A stretch of 64,000 nucleotides of DNA from Clitoria ternatea (Eukaryota; Streptophyta; Magnoliopsida; Fabales; Fabaceae), in contig CM075669.1 of assembly GCA_037962975.1 (NCBI GenBank), positions 80,954,001 through 81,018,000 on the forward strand, written 5' to 3'. The notes beneath the pieces were generated by a model. It worked only from the letters and a program-made list of their open reading frames with translations. It was not told the origin of the DNA and did not search any database. Below are positions 36,077 through 46,566 of this stretch, piece after piece (position 1 is the first letter of the stretch; every line of letters starts with the position of its first letter). Both the position numbers and the translations under genes were made by a program.

Positions 36077-36589
36077 TTGTTTAGGAAGGACAATAACTCC
36101 ACTCTACTGAAAAGACAAAATGAAATGGCAGAGATTGAGAAAAGACATGCTATTGAAGTCAAAGAATTGATTGATAAAGTTCAAGAGATAGAAAGAATGC
36201 ATGCCAAACAAATGGCAACAATGGAGCAAAAATTTCAAGTACTTATAAGGACCATGTTAAATCAAAATAACTCAGAGATAGACGTGGAAGCTTTGACAGC
36301 CTTGTTATCTACTCTCGGTGATGCTAATAGTGTGTTGTGTTTATCTACATCCAAACACAAGGTAATTAGGAAATTAAAGTTAATATAATTATTGATATAC
36401 GTATTTTTGTTAATTTACAAGGCGACTTTGTAATTTGCTAAGTTAAACAATTATGGATATAATTGTTTTTGTTTATTTAAAAATGGATTTGAATCTTTAC
36501 ATGTTATTATTTAGGTAAATCATGATATGAATGAAGATAAATTGGATGACAACTTGGAAGAAGAAGATGGAGATAAAGACTTGACGTGA
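36077..36589 (+). pseudogene. TNPA-like C-terminal exons of CACTA 2
   Basis: The frame at 36077-36360 encodes a coiled coil (AEIEKRHAIEVKELIDKVQ, then MHAKQMATMEQKF) followed by ALLSTLGDAN, a tail seen in TNPA-like proteins of plant CACTA elements. A likely donor (CAAG|GTAATT) at 36361 and acceptor (TTTAG|GTAAATCATG) at 36514 lead to a short acidic last exon (DDNLEEEDGDKDLT, stop at 36587-36589). The DNA-binding Transposase_24 part is absent or unrecognisable, so this is a remnant. Confidence 0.5.
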
Positions 36590-37406
36590 TTTGTTATTTA
36601 TGAAGATAATTTTTGATTTTAAATTTGATGGGTGTAAAAGATTGATTTGATGACTAGTAGTGATGGATGATATGGTAGATGACGTTTTTATGACTAATAG
36701 TCATGGATGACATTATAAATGGTTTTTTATGACTAGTAGTAATGAATGATAATTGTTTTTGTTTATTAGGACATTTTAATTTAAATTATAATGTGATTTA
36801 GAAAATTTAGGTGCTTACTATGCTATTTTAATTTAAATATATCACAATGCATGTGATTTAGAAAAATGTAATTGACATATTAAGAGTCTAGGCTATTTTA
36901 ATTTGAATATATGTATCACAATGTATGTGATTTAAAAAATCGTGATTGACATATTGAGACTCAATAATTATTTTTCTAAGGAATAACAAACATTTGTTAG
37001 TATAAGGTAACAATTTTAATCTTTTGCTATATGTCATCCAAACATAATAAAGTTAACCTATCATGTAAGGCAACAACTAAGAGCTGTTACCCATTATGAA
37101 ACCATTGTCATTTAAAGAAACGACTAAGAAACATTGCCATTTATGCAACATTTAATAACCGTTGCATAAAGGGTCAACAATTAAAACTCGTTGTCATACA
37201 ATGTAAATAAATTTTTTTCCTGTGATCAGGTGAAACACAATGGCTTTATGCTTTCGTTGGTTTTGTCAGTCAAAAACGTTCCCATAGGCAAAGGAAACGT
37301 TGATAAATACAACAATTAGGAAACCATTCCTATAGGATACAAAAACAGTTTTTTCACTCAAAGCAACAGTTTCTGACCGTTCTTGAAAATCACAAATGTT
37401 GTAGGG
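36590..37406. repeat. Right non-coding and subterminal region of CACTA 2
   Basis: Three diverged copies of GATGA(C/T)...TTTTTATGACTA(A/G)TAGT(C/A)ATG (36640-36745), then two copies of a TTTAATTTAAAT...CACAATG(C/T)ATGTGATTTA segment (36775-36960). After these come AACCGTTGC / AAACCATTGTC motifs up to the terminus. Confidence 0.6.
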
Positions 37407-39477
37407 GACACACAACCAATCACAACAATTTCCAAGGCATACAATTTATCATATAGTCTTAAAAGTCATCAATTCACATCATCCATAATATAATTGCCAA
37501 GGATTTATATCTACCATTAATCCATACATGGAAATCAACAAGGCATATCATACTAATATATTCCAAATGTATGTCATCAATATAGTTGCCAATCCAAAAT
37601 CAATCACCCATAAAAATCAATTTCACTTAATTGTATACATAAAGAAGTCACACCCATTCAAGGAAATTGTGTAAGCACACCAATACATATATCATCATCA
37701 TCATGGAATTGAATATGCATTTAGAAAATATACTCATTTCCTACCTCAGAAATACTCTACAGGGTTTGATGGTCTCACTTTACCACTGAGTCACTATGGT
37801 AAACAACAACGCTCGTACACAGAGCCGCCCTACCACTGGGCCAACCGGAGGAACCCCTAACATCCTTTACCGGCAGCTATGCAATATGCCATGGATGCAA
37901 TGCAAATGTCAATCATATGCAATCTCATGTTATGTATCCTACCATGCCACTCATCAACTATCACTATCATCACATCACCACTTAATTCTTAGTGGATTTT
38001 AATTTCATTGTTTAGTGTCATCATCTAAAATTTTAGTATGACATTCACAACATTTTCCATCAACGTAAATTCAACTTATAAATACAAGTTTATACTTGCA
38101 TCAATCATAATGGAATCAACACTCATCAACAATAATATTCATCAATCCTTCATCAACATTCAAGGGTATGCCCAACAACAATATCCATTTTCATTCAACA
38201 ACAATATTCATCATTCAATATTTGTGGTGAAGATACATACATTCACAACAACATAAGGCACAACATTTTCCCTTAAGTCTCATGACCATTATCAATCACC
38301 ACAAAGCATAATACCAATATTCCAAATGCATATCATACATTTGCCAAGCACAATAACATCACAACATCCAACATCACAATTCATCAATAGAACATAGGCA
38401 AGGCAAACATGTGCAATGTCACATATAACAATCAATCAATACTCAACTCATGTATTTAGAATATAAACTCCTCTCCTACATCAAGAGAAGTAATCCAAGC
38501 GATTCGACGGTCTCGTCTCGTCGTTCGGAATAGATCCTACATTAACATACATATAAATCTTAATCAATCGGCCTATCAAGGCATTAATTTCAAATTCTAA
38601 ATATTCACCGTTATACCTAAAATTCTTAACATGTCTTAAACATGTTATAAACATCAATTTTCTTATTTTGTTAGGTTTCAAGAATTCCTTCCCATTAATC
38701 CATATTCTCTAAAATTAAATGACTACAAAACAACTCTTAAGTCACCACCACACACTAAATACCTCTTCTACTAATTTGACCAACTTAATGCCTTCCACAT
38801 TCTTTTAATTTCTCAAACTCCTAACATCAATAATTATTGTCAACCATTCTAAAATTCATTTCCTCATGCAAAATCATTCTTAAGACAATAAACCCCAAAT
38901 TCATCTATTTTTTTCCAAAAGCCCCAATTTCCACGTGTTAGGGTTTTTATCAAAAATTTCCAAACATCAATTCCAATCATTTCTTTGCATCACTTAGGTA
39001 TTCCTAAGTAAACAACATCATATTCATATCATCATCAACAACAAAATTCCCAATGGTCATTTACCCTAGTATTTGGGTTCCATATGCATTCATTTATCAA
39101 AACTACACTTAATCTTCCATTATAATACCTTAACAACCTCAAAACCACCAACAAAAGCCATGGGTATTATGAAACCTTACCTTTTCTCCAAGCATAATGC
39201 CAAACACAAAATTAAGGGGAAGAGAAAGGGAGATGACTCAAGCTTTGCTTCAATGTCCTTTTTGATGCTGATAAATCAAGTGTTTTGCAAAGAAAATGAG
39301 AGTTTATGTGCATGGAGGGGTGAACGGTTTTAGTGAAGAGGGGAGGATGAAGAGAAAAAAAAAGTGAATATAGAGTGGAGAAGAAGAAGCTTGCACAGTT
39401 TAGAGGGAGAAAGAAGAAGAAAAGATGAAGACTTTGGTCATTAACCAATAGGTATTGCCATGTAACTTCATGTCATT
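37407..39477 (-). mobile_element. Long LTR 'D', segment 2
   Basis: Two landmarks show homology to LTR B in the opposite direction. 37765-37890 (GAGCCGCCCTACCACTGGGCC, GGAGGAACCCCTAACATCC) is the reverse of B at 54475-54560. 38475-38540 (CTACATCAAGAGAAG ... GACGGTCTCGTCTCGTCG) is the reverse of B at 40700-40770. Open frames here are spurious. The last five bases (TCATT) are the B target duplication. Confidence 0.7.
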
Positions 39478-40940
39478 TGTAACATCCTAAATTTTGAAAT
39501 AAATGATTAAATAAAGAGGAATAAATATGAAATAATTATAGGTGAGTTAATTAATGTCCCAAAATATTGGAAATAATTAAATTAAGATTTTCAAGAATTA
39601 TTCATAATTTACCGAGGCTTTATGAGCTGAAAATATACCTGATTAAAATATGAGTGTTAGACCAAGTATCTCCGATTAAGGTGCCATTGGTTAGGGCTGT
39701 TAAGAATATTATTGGGAGTCTGAATATATATTCGGAATAATTTTTAGATAAGGTATTGAGGCCGAACAGAGATCTTGTTTATTGTAAAACGGTAAACTTT
39801 AGTGAAGGGGGTAAAATTAAAGCACAAAACCTCACTCTTCTCTCATTTCTCACGTTGGCTCTCTTTTCTCCTTTGGTAAACACATTTCATTTCTTCTTCT
39901 CCTTCATTCCTTCTTCTTCTTCTTCTTCTCCTTCCAAAAAACCTAAGCAAGTGTGTGTGCACCTTCCTCCTTTATTTCCACTTTCCATTGGCAAGAAGGA
40001 AGAGCTTGAAACTTGGAGCTCTATTTTCCTTCTTCTCCTTCAATTTCGTGTGGTTCCTCCTCTCTCTTGGAGACTCTCTCATTTCTTCTTTTGAGGTAAG
40101 CTCCTTATCATTTTTCAAGAGTATAAGCCTTGGGTTTTGGGTTTTTAAGGTTTGAGTGAGCATTTATGTGTATGGGTTGTTAGGAGAAGCATTTAATAAG
40201 GAAACCCTAAGGTGGGGTGGCTTGAATGCAAGCTTTTATGAGCCTTTAATGGGCTACACAAAAATTGATGCTTGAAATGGTAGATGATGATATGCATTTA
40301 TGGTGTTGTAGGATTTTAGAGAAAACCCTAACTTGTGAAAATTAGGGAAAATGATTAATGTTGGGTGGAAAAGTGATTTAATGAGGGAATGAATGATATT
40401 TGAGTGATGGGTATGAGTAAACATATTAAGAGAATATTTATTGATGGTGAGAATTGATGTTAAAAATGGTAGGTAGCCATTAATAGTGATTAATGGCCAT
40501 TGATATGTCAACCCTTTTGTGGGTATGACCTTAAATGCATAAAAAAAAGAACTTGAATGCCTAACCCATGGTGGTTGAGGTGTGATTAATAAAATAGAGA
40601 ATGTCTTGATAATGATGATGTTGTAGACACCAAGTGTTATATTAAAATATGTGAGCCTTGGTGATCTTGGGTAAAAAATAATGCTATGTGTCTTGTGAAA
40701 TGTAGGACCTATTTCGAATGACGAGGCAGGAATATCGTATCGCTTAGAATTCTTCGCTTGAGGTAGGATAGGAGTTTTATATTCTAAATGCATGAATTGA
40801 GTAGTGTTTGATTTTCATATGTGACAATATGCATGTTTGCCTTGTTTGAGTGGAAATGATGATTTGTGGTTGATAAATATGATGATAATGATGAATATGC
40901 TTGGCAACATGTAATGTGCATTTGGAATATTTATGGTATG

Positions 40941-42541
40941 TGACACGCTGTCGTTGTCCGGTCAAATAAAAAGTTAAATTAATATAGTATAAGGTGAACA
41001 ACCTTAGTCGTCTCTCGAGGACCTTAGTTTAATTAGTTACACTCAATTTAATTATAACGAAGGGGGGTTTGTGTTGAGATTGAAAAGAAAATTAAGTGAT
41101 TATATAATAGTGCAAAAAGTAAATTTATGAGTAAGAATAATCAAATTTAGAAACAACCAACCCAAGGAATTAATAAATCTTTAGTTAACTAATCATTGAT
41201 CACAAATATGATTAAATATAATTAATTTCTCAACCTTGAATCATTTGGAATCCCTAAATGATTATATTCTAGAAAATCTTCTAGAATTGAATTAATGAAC
41301 TAATAAGAATAATCAATTCATATATTCTTATTAATTACTAAAATAACTTTAAAACCATAATTTGATTGAGTTAAGAAACTAAATAGAAATCTCTTATTTA
41401 GTGACTTAATCTTTGTTTTCAAATTGAATTATTGATTAACCAACCAACATCAGTTTAGATTATAGATTGTTTAATTATATATCAATCGGTTATACACTTA
41501 ACTAAATTAACATCTGTGTTTGAGAAACAAAGAAAAGTAATTATCTTCAATCAAAATATTAAGAGCAAGAACTCAAAGTTAACATAAAGAAAAATTAAAT
41601 TCCTTGAGTTGATTTTAAAAGATTAAGCTTTCATGATAATTTTTAACAATGAAAGCTAATATTAAATTTACTATAACTTTGATTATAAAAGTAAATAACA
41701 AATAATAAAATTAACTTACTTGATATTGAGGAAGGGAAATGAAAATCATAACTTGAGGGATGGAATATAGAACAAAGAAATAAAGCAAAAGAAAGAACTA
41801 AAACTTAAGAAACTAAAGCAAAGATATAGAAATGTAATGAAAACTAAAGCATGTATTTCTTATGTATCTCTTGTGTATCTTCCTTACAACTTCAAGCATC
41901 TATTTATAGGCAAGATGTCATGATACTATACATTCATTTTCTGATCATTAATGCATTTTTTCAACATCGGTGGGCTTGAAATTACAATAATTCAAAAGAA
42001 GATAATGGTAGGTGTTGAAATTCATTCTCCTCTTTATCTTCTCCATATTGCAAGTCAAATATGACCATCTAGATGGCCGAATTTTGAAAAACCTTCAACA
42101 TCAAAGTTGTATACCTCTGTCCTATTGAGAATTTGATGTAAGAATGAGGTCATTTGGACATTTACAGCTCTAGATATGTGTATTGTGGTGAACTATATCA
42201 ATGCTGATGGGACACATGAGGGCTGATTGATTCAAGCTCCATTTCTTCATTTTTTTTAGATGTAAAATAACCAAATCTGATCATCATGATGTAGGCCTCT
42301 GTCTTAGCTTTCCATGGGCTCCAAGATTAGCCTATTTGGATCACAAAAGCCCAAGTTGTTTCTAAAACAAGGCAAGATACTCAAGATACATACAAAAAAT
42401 GAAAATTGAACCATATATACATAATACTTCAATTTAACTAAACAATATAAAACTTAATTAAAATACTATTATTAAACATAGTAATTATATAATAAACCCC
42501 AAGTGTAAGACTATAAGAAGTGTATTAAAATTGATTTATCA
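40941..42541 (-). mobile_element. 3' LTR of the Athila-type element
   Basis: On the minus strand it starts TGATAAATCAATTTT at 42541 and ends CGACAGCGTGTCA at 40941. A TATA box (CCTATAAATA, 41910-41901) marks the U3/R border. Near 42095-42180 and 42280-42370 it carries two CAAAGTTGTA/TGATGTAGGCCTCTGTC-type segments like those in LTR A. Confidence 0.95.
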
Positions 42542-42556
42542 AATTCCCCCACACTT
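42542..42556 (-). other. Polypurine tract of the Athila-type element
   Basis: The minus strand reads AAGTGTGGGGGAATT immediately before the 3' LTR start. Confidence 0.85.
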
Positions 42557-44851
42557 AAGCTTTTGCACTCCAGGGCAAAACCAAACCAAAAACTAAAATG
42601 AGAAACAATAGAAAAAGTTTTTTTTTTCAAATTGATTTTTGAATTTTTTTTGAAGTCTAAAATAATAAGTAATACACATCATCCCTTGTATCAAAAAGTC
42701 ATGATAAGTGTGAATAAGAAGCATTACATACTAGTTACACAAATTGAGTGATCAAATCAAAGAATGGATGAAAATGTGATAGATGTTCTCTTCATGCTGT
42801 CTATATCTCAATTGCTTGGGTATGTGTGTATACTCTCATAAATCACCCAAATAAATTAGCACTACCATAGGCTTGACAAATTTCTAATTTCTATATTTGA
42901 ACACATATGCATGCAGAGATCAAAAGGACTTTATTAAGGTTGTAATGGGGCCAAGGTGATATAGGAAAGATAAAATGAAATAGTATGACTAAACTTAGGA
43001 TTGAAAAAGAGCAATGGAGTAAGTGATTTAGTGATTGTGAAAGTACATTTTGAAACTCAATACTTAATAAAATGAAACATGATGGAGGATAAAATATGAG
43101 AATAAATCCTCCTGATTATTTTCATACATATATTTACCACTTCTTCTTTTTCTTTTTCTTCTTCTTTTTTTTAACATTTCCTTTTTATTATTATTTTTTA
43201 CTTTCTTTTTTGAACAATGAAACAACAACATACATATCTTGGGTATATTTCCACAATCATCAAGAACATTTATTCATAGTAATTCCAAAACTCCTAATCA
43301 ATTCCTAAGCAAAGGTGATCATGTTTTTTTTTGGCTATTGGCTAATTATATGGCTAAATCAAGAAATGGATATAGGCTCAATGTGGGTGACAATGGAAAA
43401 TGTGCAAGGTAAGGCATATGGCTAGTGGTTAGTTAAAACAAAAATGACCTTAATCACATCAAAGCATGCACATGGAACATAATACATCAAAAAGAAACAA
43501 GTCAAGTTCTAGAGTACTAATAAATAAAGGTTAATCAAGAAAAAGGAAAGATGGCATAATATGATCCATCCAATTAAGCTCAAAATCTCACTGAGGGTGG
43601 TCAATCTATCACAATTCATATATAATTTGATCTTCACAAACAACTTATTAAATTAATATGCAAGGAAATTATTCACAACATGTCATGAAATATTGGACAA
43701 GGGTGATGTAGTTACTCATTACTTAGACAAATTTAAAAAAATTTAATGAAAAGCATGTAGAATTTAAAATGAAAAACTGGAAATGATGATTTTTTTTATG
43801 AACTAGAAACAAAAAAGGAAAAATAAATCATAACCAAATATTGGTGTCAAGATCCGGTTCCTTATGCTTCTTGCTCTGTACTTTTTTTTAGGGCGCTTAG
43901 TAACAAAGATACCTACAACAAATTGATCAGTTCAATTACATGTGAAATGGTTAGTATAACTAAACAATTTGATTGTGTTATACAACCCAGTTTCATAGGC
44001 CTTGTGTTAGAACCCATAAGAAAAATATCATCAACACAACCATGAGTAGCATCAAGAGCAATAACATACATCTTAATTCATTCGTATGCCTATAGAAAGA
44101 CTCTGCTATATCATCCATTAAGAGAAAATAAAGAACCTGATGATTGACTATGGTGAGGTGTGGCTCCGATCTGAAAGAAAAGGATGAAGGCAAAGTGTGG
44201 CGGTTGGAGAATGATGAAGATGATGTTTATGGTTGCAAAATGATTGATGCCGAATAGAAATGATTCTGGTGAAGGTAAAGGCAAAGGCGCGGCACTAAAG
44301 TAAAGATAGTGGCTATGTATGTGTGTGTGTTTTTTTTTGTTTTTTTTTGTTTTTTTTTAAAAAATTGATAAAGAAGGTGAAACGATTATGGTTATCCGAG
44401 TGAGATTTGTTGTGAGGATGCGTCTCAAGAGTTTGGACTCTTTACTCGGCCCATCCCAACAAAAGTACTCATGACAAAAAAAATTATTTTTTTATTTTAA
44501 AACAAAAAAATTAAACAAAAGTGATACTGAAACTTATATAGTGAAGGATACGTCTCAAGACTTTGGTTCTCAAAGATGCATCTTTATGATTTTAGATGCA
44601 ACTTTCCCAAATTAATCTTTTCTCTGTCTATCCCTCACAAAAAAATAATAGAATATATATATAACTCAGACCCCCCATACTTATTCAAGACATTGTCCTC
44701 GGTGTCTTATATGATTTCCACAGTCTCTTTTTTTTCTTTTTTCTTTTTTCTTTTTTTTATTTTTTTATTTTAATATAGATAAAGGTGAGAAAGAAGTTAT
44801 AACCGAAGGGTGGTGTCTGGTTCTGGATTCTTTCGCTTGTGTGTGTGATTC
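42557..44851. other. Non-coding region between the LOG-like ORF and the 3' LTR
   Basis: AT-rich, with long T/TTC tracts near 43142-43210, 44329-44360 and 44725-44775. No gene is seen. Two phrases link it to the accessory ORFs. GGATGCGTCTCAAGAGTTTGGA at 44416-44437 is identical to 45836-45857 inside ORF-A, with a diverged third copy near 44547. A GGTGTC(AAGATC)CGGTTCC... stretch near 43850 resembles 44812-44840 at the LOG-like 3' flank. It may contain eroded copies of the cargo region. Confidence 0.5.
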
Positions 44852-45394
44852 TTATCTTTCTTCAAAAATATCAATCAATTCATCTACATTTGATGAAGCA
44901 TGAATGAATGATCGATCATCTTGAGTTATAAGGCCCTGTTCCACAGCGTTATCTAAAAACATTAACAAACTATCATAAAAACCATTAATATTTAACAATC
45001 CTAATGGCTTTTTATGAAGGTTCATGCTACACCATGATGCAATGCAAAATATTTCCTTAAAAGTACCAAAACCTCCAGGAAGTGCAATAAAGGCTTCAGC
45101 ACCTATAACCATACGAGCCATTCGTTGATGGATGCTTGTAACTTTTACCTCAGCTCCTACAGCAATAGCTGGTGTAATACCAACATGTTGTAGGATGATA
45201 CTAGAGACGTTGCTTCCTTCAACTAGTGCAGATAGTGCTATGGAGCCTCTCAAACCCTGTACTCCTCCTCTATACAAGACCTTTATTTCTTTCGCAGCCA
45301 ATAGTTTTCCCAACTTAGTAGCTGCTATTAGGTACTCCTTACAATTACCATTGTTGGATCCACCAAACACACAAATGGATTTGATTTTTTTCAT
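44852..45394 (-). CDS. LOG: LOG-like cytokinin riboside 5'-monophosphate phosphoribohydrolase carried by the retroelement
   Basis: LOG enzymes release free cytokinin bases from their ribotides in the cytosol in one step. The 180-aa protein has the family's order: an N-terminal Rossmann strand (ICVFGGSNNGN, residues 7-17), a second glycine motif (YRGGVQGLRG, 41-50), IHQRMARM (88-95) and the hallmark PGGFGTFKE (106-114), then HKKPLGLLNINGFYDSLL. Arg91 and Glu114 line up with the catalytic pair. Odd points: the usual YGGG(S)xGLMG is changed, and the lysine after the catalytic Arg is Met92. The protein is some 30-40 residues shorter than typical plant LOGs. The ATG at 45394 gives the full first strand. 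It lies on the pol strand, 311 nt after ORF-A, with its own TATA box. Activity is untested. Confidence 0.85.
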   Translation of the reverse strand: MKKIKSICVFGGSNNGNCKEYLIAATKLGKLLAAKEIKVLYRGGVQGLRGSIALSALVEGSNVSSIILQHVGITPAIAVGAEVKVTSIHQRMARMVIGAEAFIALPGGFGTFKEIFCIASWCSMNLHKKPLGLLNINGFYDSLLMFLDNAVEQGLITQDDRSFIHASSNVDELIDIFEER

Positions 45395-45705
45395 CTTTTT
45401 TTTATGTTTTCCATATAGAGTTATACGCCCTTATATAGATGAAAACTGAGATGAAATAATTGATGAAAGATAAAAAGTTTACATAATTATTATTATATAA
45501 AAAGAAATGATGGTAATGAAGAAATTTGAAAAGACATGATTGAAGAAAATAAAAATAGGTAATTTTAAAAGTTAAAGTGAATTTAGAAAAGTAAAACATT
45601 GAAAACAACAGTAAATATGTACAGTAGTTGTGATTGTGGCTCACATCTTCCTCTGGTTTTACGTCCAGTAACGACTTAAACGCCTTCTATAAGTCGAGGT
45701 TTTTG
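45395..45705. other. Intergenic region between ORF-A and the LOG-like ORF
   Basis: 311 bp with the TATA box and, at 45675-45697, a motif that on the minus strand reads CGACTTATAGAAGGCG. It resembles CGCTTGATAGAAGGCA at 46352-46336 upstream of ORF-A. Both lie beside ACGT/TGACG-like cores. Confidence 0.45.
45428..45446 (-). promoter_or_regulatory. TATA box upstream of the LOG-like ORF
   Basis: The minus strand reads ATCTATATAAGGGCG about 40-45 nt before the ATG at 45394, which would give a very short 5' leader. A good plant TATA match, though position alone does not prove use. Confidence 0.55.
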
Positions 45706-46236
45706 CTACCCATCCAATTTTTTTATAAACTGGCAAACAAGGTCATTTAACGCCAGATTCCCAAGGCTATAGTTTTCTTTTTGTTGAATGAATAGATCAT
45801 ATAATTTCAGAAGGACTCCTTGAACAATTCCACATGGATGCGTCTCAAGAGTTTGGATTAAGTTATCCAAGTTATCTTTACTCAGTTCATCCTTTATAAA
45901 TTTAATTTTGTCCTCCCGATTTATAGATACCATTCCAAGGTTTCTACAACGTGTATCACAATTCCATCTTGCACACTTATGGCAAACTCCTATCCTCTTA
46001 GCTCTTCGTTTTGTAGAATAAGAACTACGTCCCATATCTGGCAAATGTTTTATATAAGATTTATGTAATTCACTAGAAAGACGTACCTTTGCTTTAATAA
46101 GCCAGCGAACATCCTTTAGAATGCCAAAATATATGAGTAGTTTTAACCTTTGAACTCGAGTTTTGTAAATTTTTACAACCACATCGCGTGGAAGTGTAGG
46201 GAATCTTTCCTTAAGTTTTGCAAGGGTTTGTTCCAT
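45706..46236 (-). CDS. ORF-A: basic four-cysteine protein, resembling viral nucleic-acid-binding proteins
   Basis: A 176-aa intact ORF. Residues 1-65 look helical, with basic patches. Residues 69-82 (GRSSYSTKRRAKRI) are strongly basic and lead straight into C85-x2-C88-x4-C93-x3-C97 (VCHKCARWNCDTRC). The C-terminal half is mixed and ends in a hydrophobic helix-like stretch. Arg-Ser-x-Tyr plus a KRRA-type basic run followed by a small cysteine cluster is the layout of the cysteine-rich nucleic-acid-binding proteins of carlavirus-like plant RNA viruses, several of which suppress RNA silencing. That likeness is from memory and covers only about 30 residues; a zinc-knuckle of retroelement origin is the alternative. 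It is on the pol strand, about 330 nt after integrase, upstream of LOG. Confidence 0.7.
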   Translation of the reverse strand: MEQTLAKLKERFPTLPRDVVVKIYKTRVQRLKLLIYFGILKDVRWLIKAKVRLSSELHKSYIKHLPDMGRSSYSTKRRAKRIGVCHKCARWNCDTRCRNLGMVSINREDKIKFIKDELSKDNLDNLIQTLETHPCGIVQGVLLKLYDLFIQQKENYSLGNLALNDLVCQFIKKLDG

Positions 46237-46566
46237 TGTCAGATTACTTTGAAGTTGTAGCTATTTAGAAAAGAGAGAATAGAAAACAAGGTTATAGAGA
46301 ATAGTATAGATGAAAAAGGTGAAAAGGTGATAGGTTGCCTTCTATCAAGCGCTTGTTTAACGTCACGAGCCTGACGATGAACTTTTAACTACAGCAAGAA
46401 AATGATAATAATGCCAAAACAATAATAGTAATAATGATTAAGACATGTGTTAGCACCAAAAAAATGATGATGTAGCTAATTGATATCCAATTTTTTATTT
46501 TTTTATTTTTTTATTTTTTATTTTTTTTATTTTTTATTTTTTTTTAAATTTTGTTATTAGGAAAAA
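46237..46566. other. Spacer between integrase and ORF-A
   Basis: Contains (TTTTTTA)n-like tracts at 46490-46555. On the minus strand about 100-160 nt before the ORF-A ATG there is a CAGGCTCGTGACGTTAAAC block and the GATAGAAGGC motif. It is a candidate promoter or leader for ORF-A. Confidence 0.45.

Larger units (their letters stand above)
31835..37406 (+). mobile_element. CACTA-like transposon 2, 5.6 kb, gene-capturing and non-autonomous
   Basis: The left end CACTACAACATTT pairs with a right end that reads, reversed, CCCTACAACATTT. Flanking triplets are GGC (31832-31834) and GAC (37407-37409), one base different. Subterminal AACCGTTGC / CAACGA-type motifs occur within about 250 bp of both ends (31850-32080 and 37070-37390). 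Inside are C-terminal TNPA-like exons and two exons resembling MIC60. No TNPD-type transposase is present. Confidence 0.7.
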
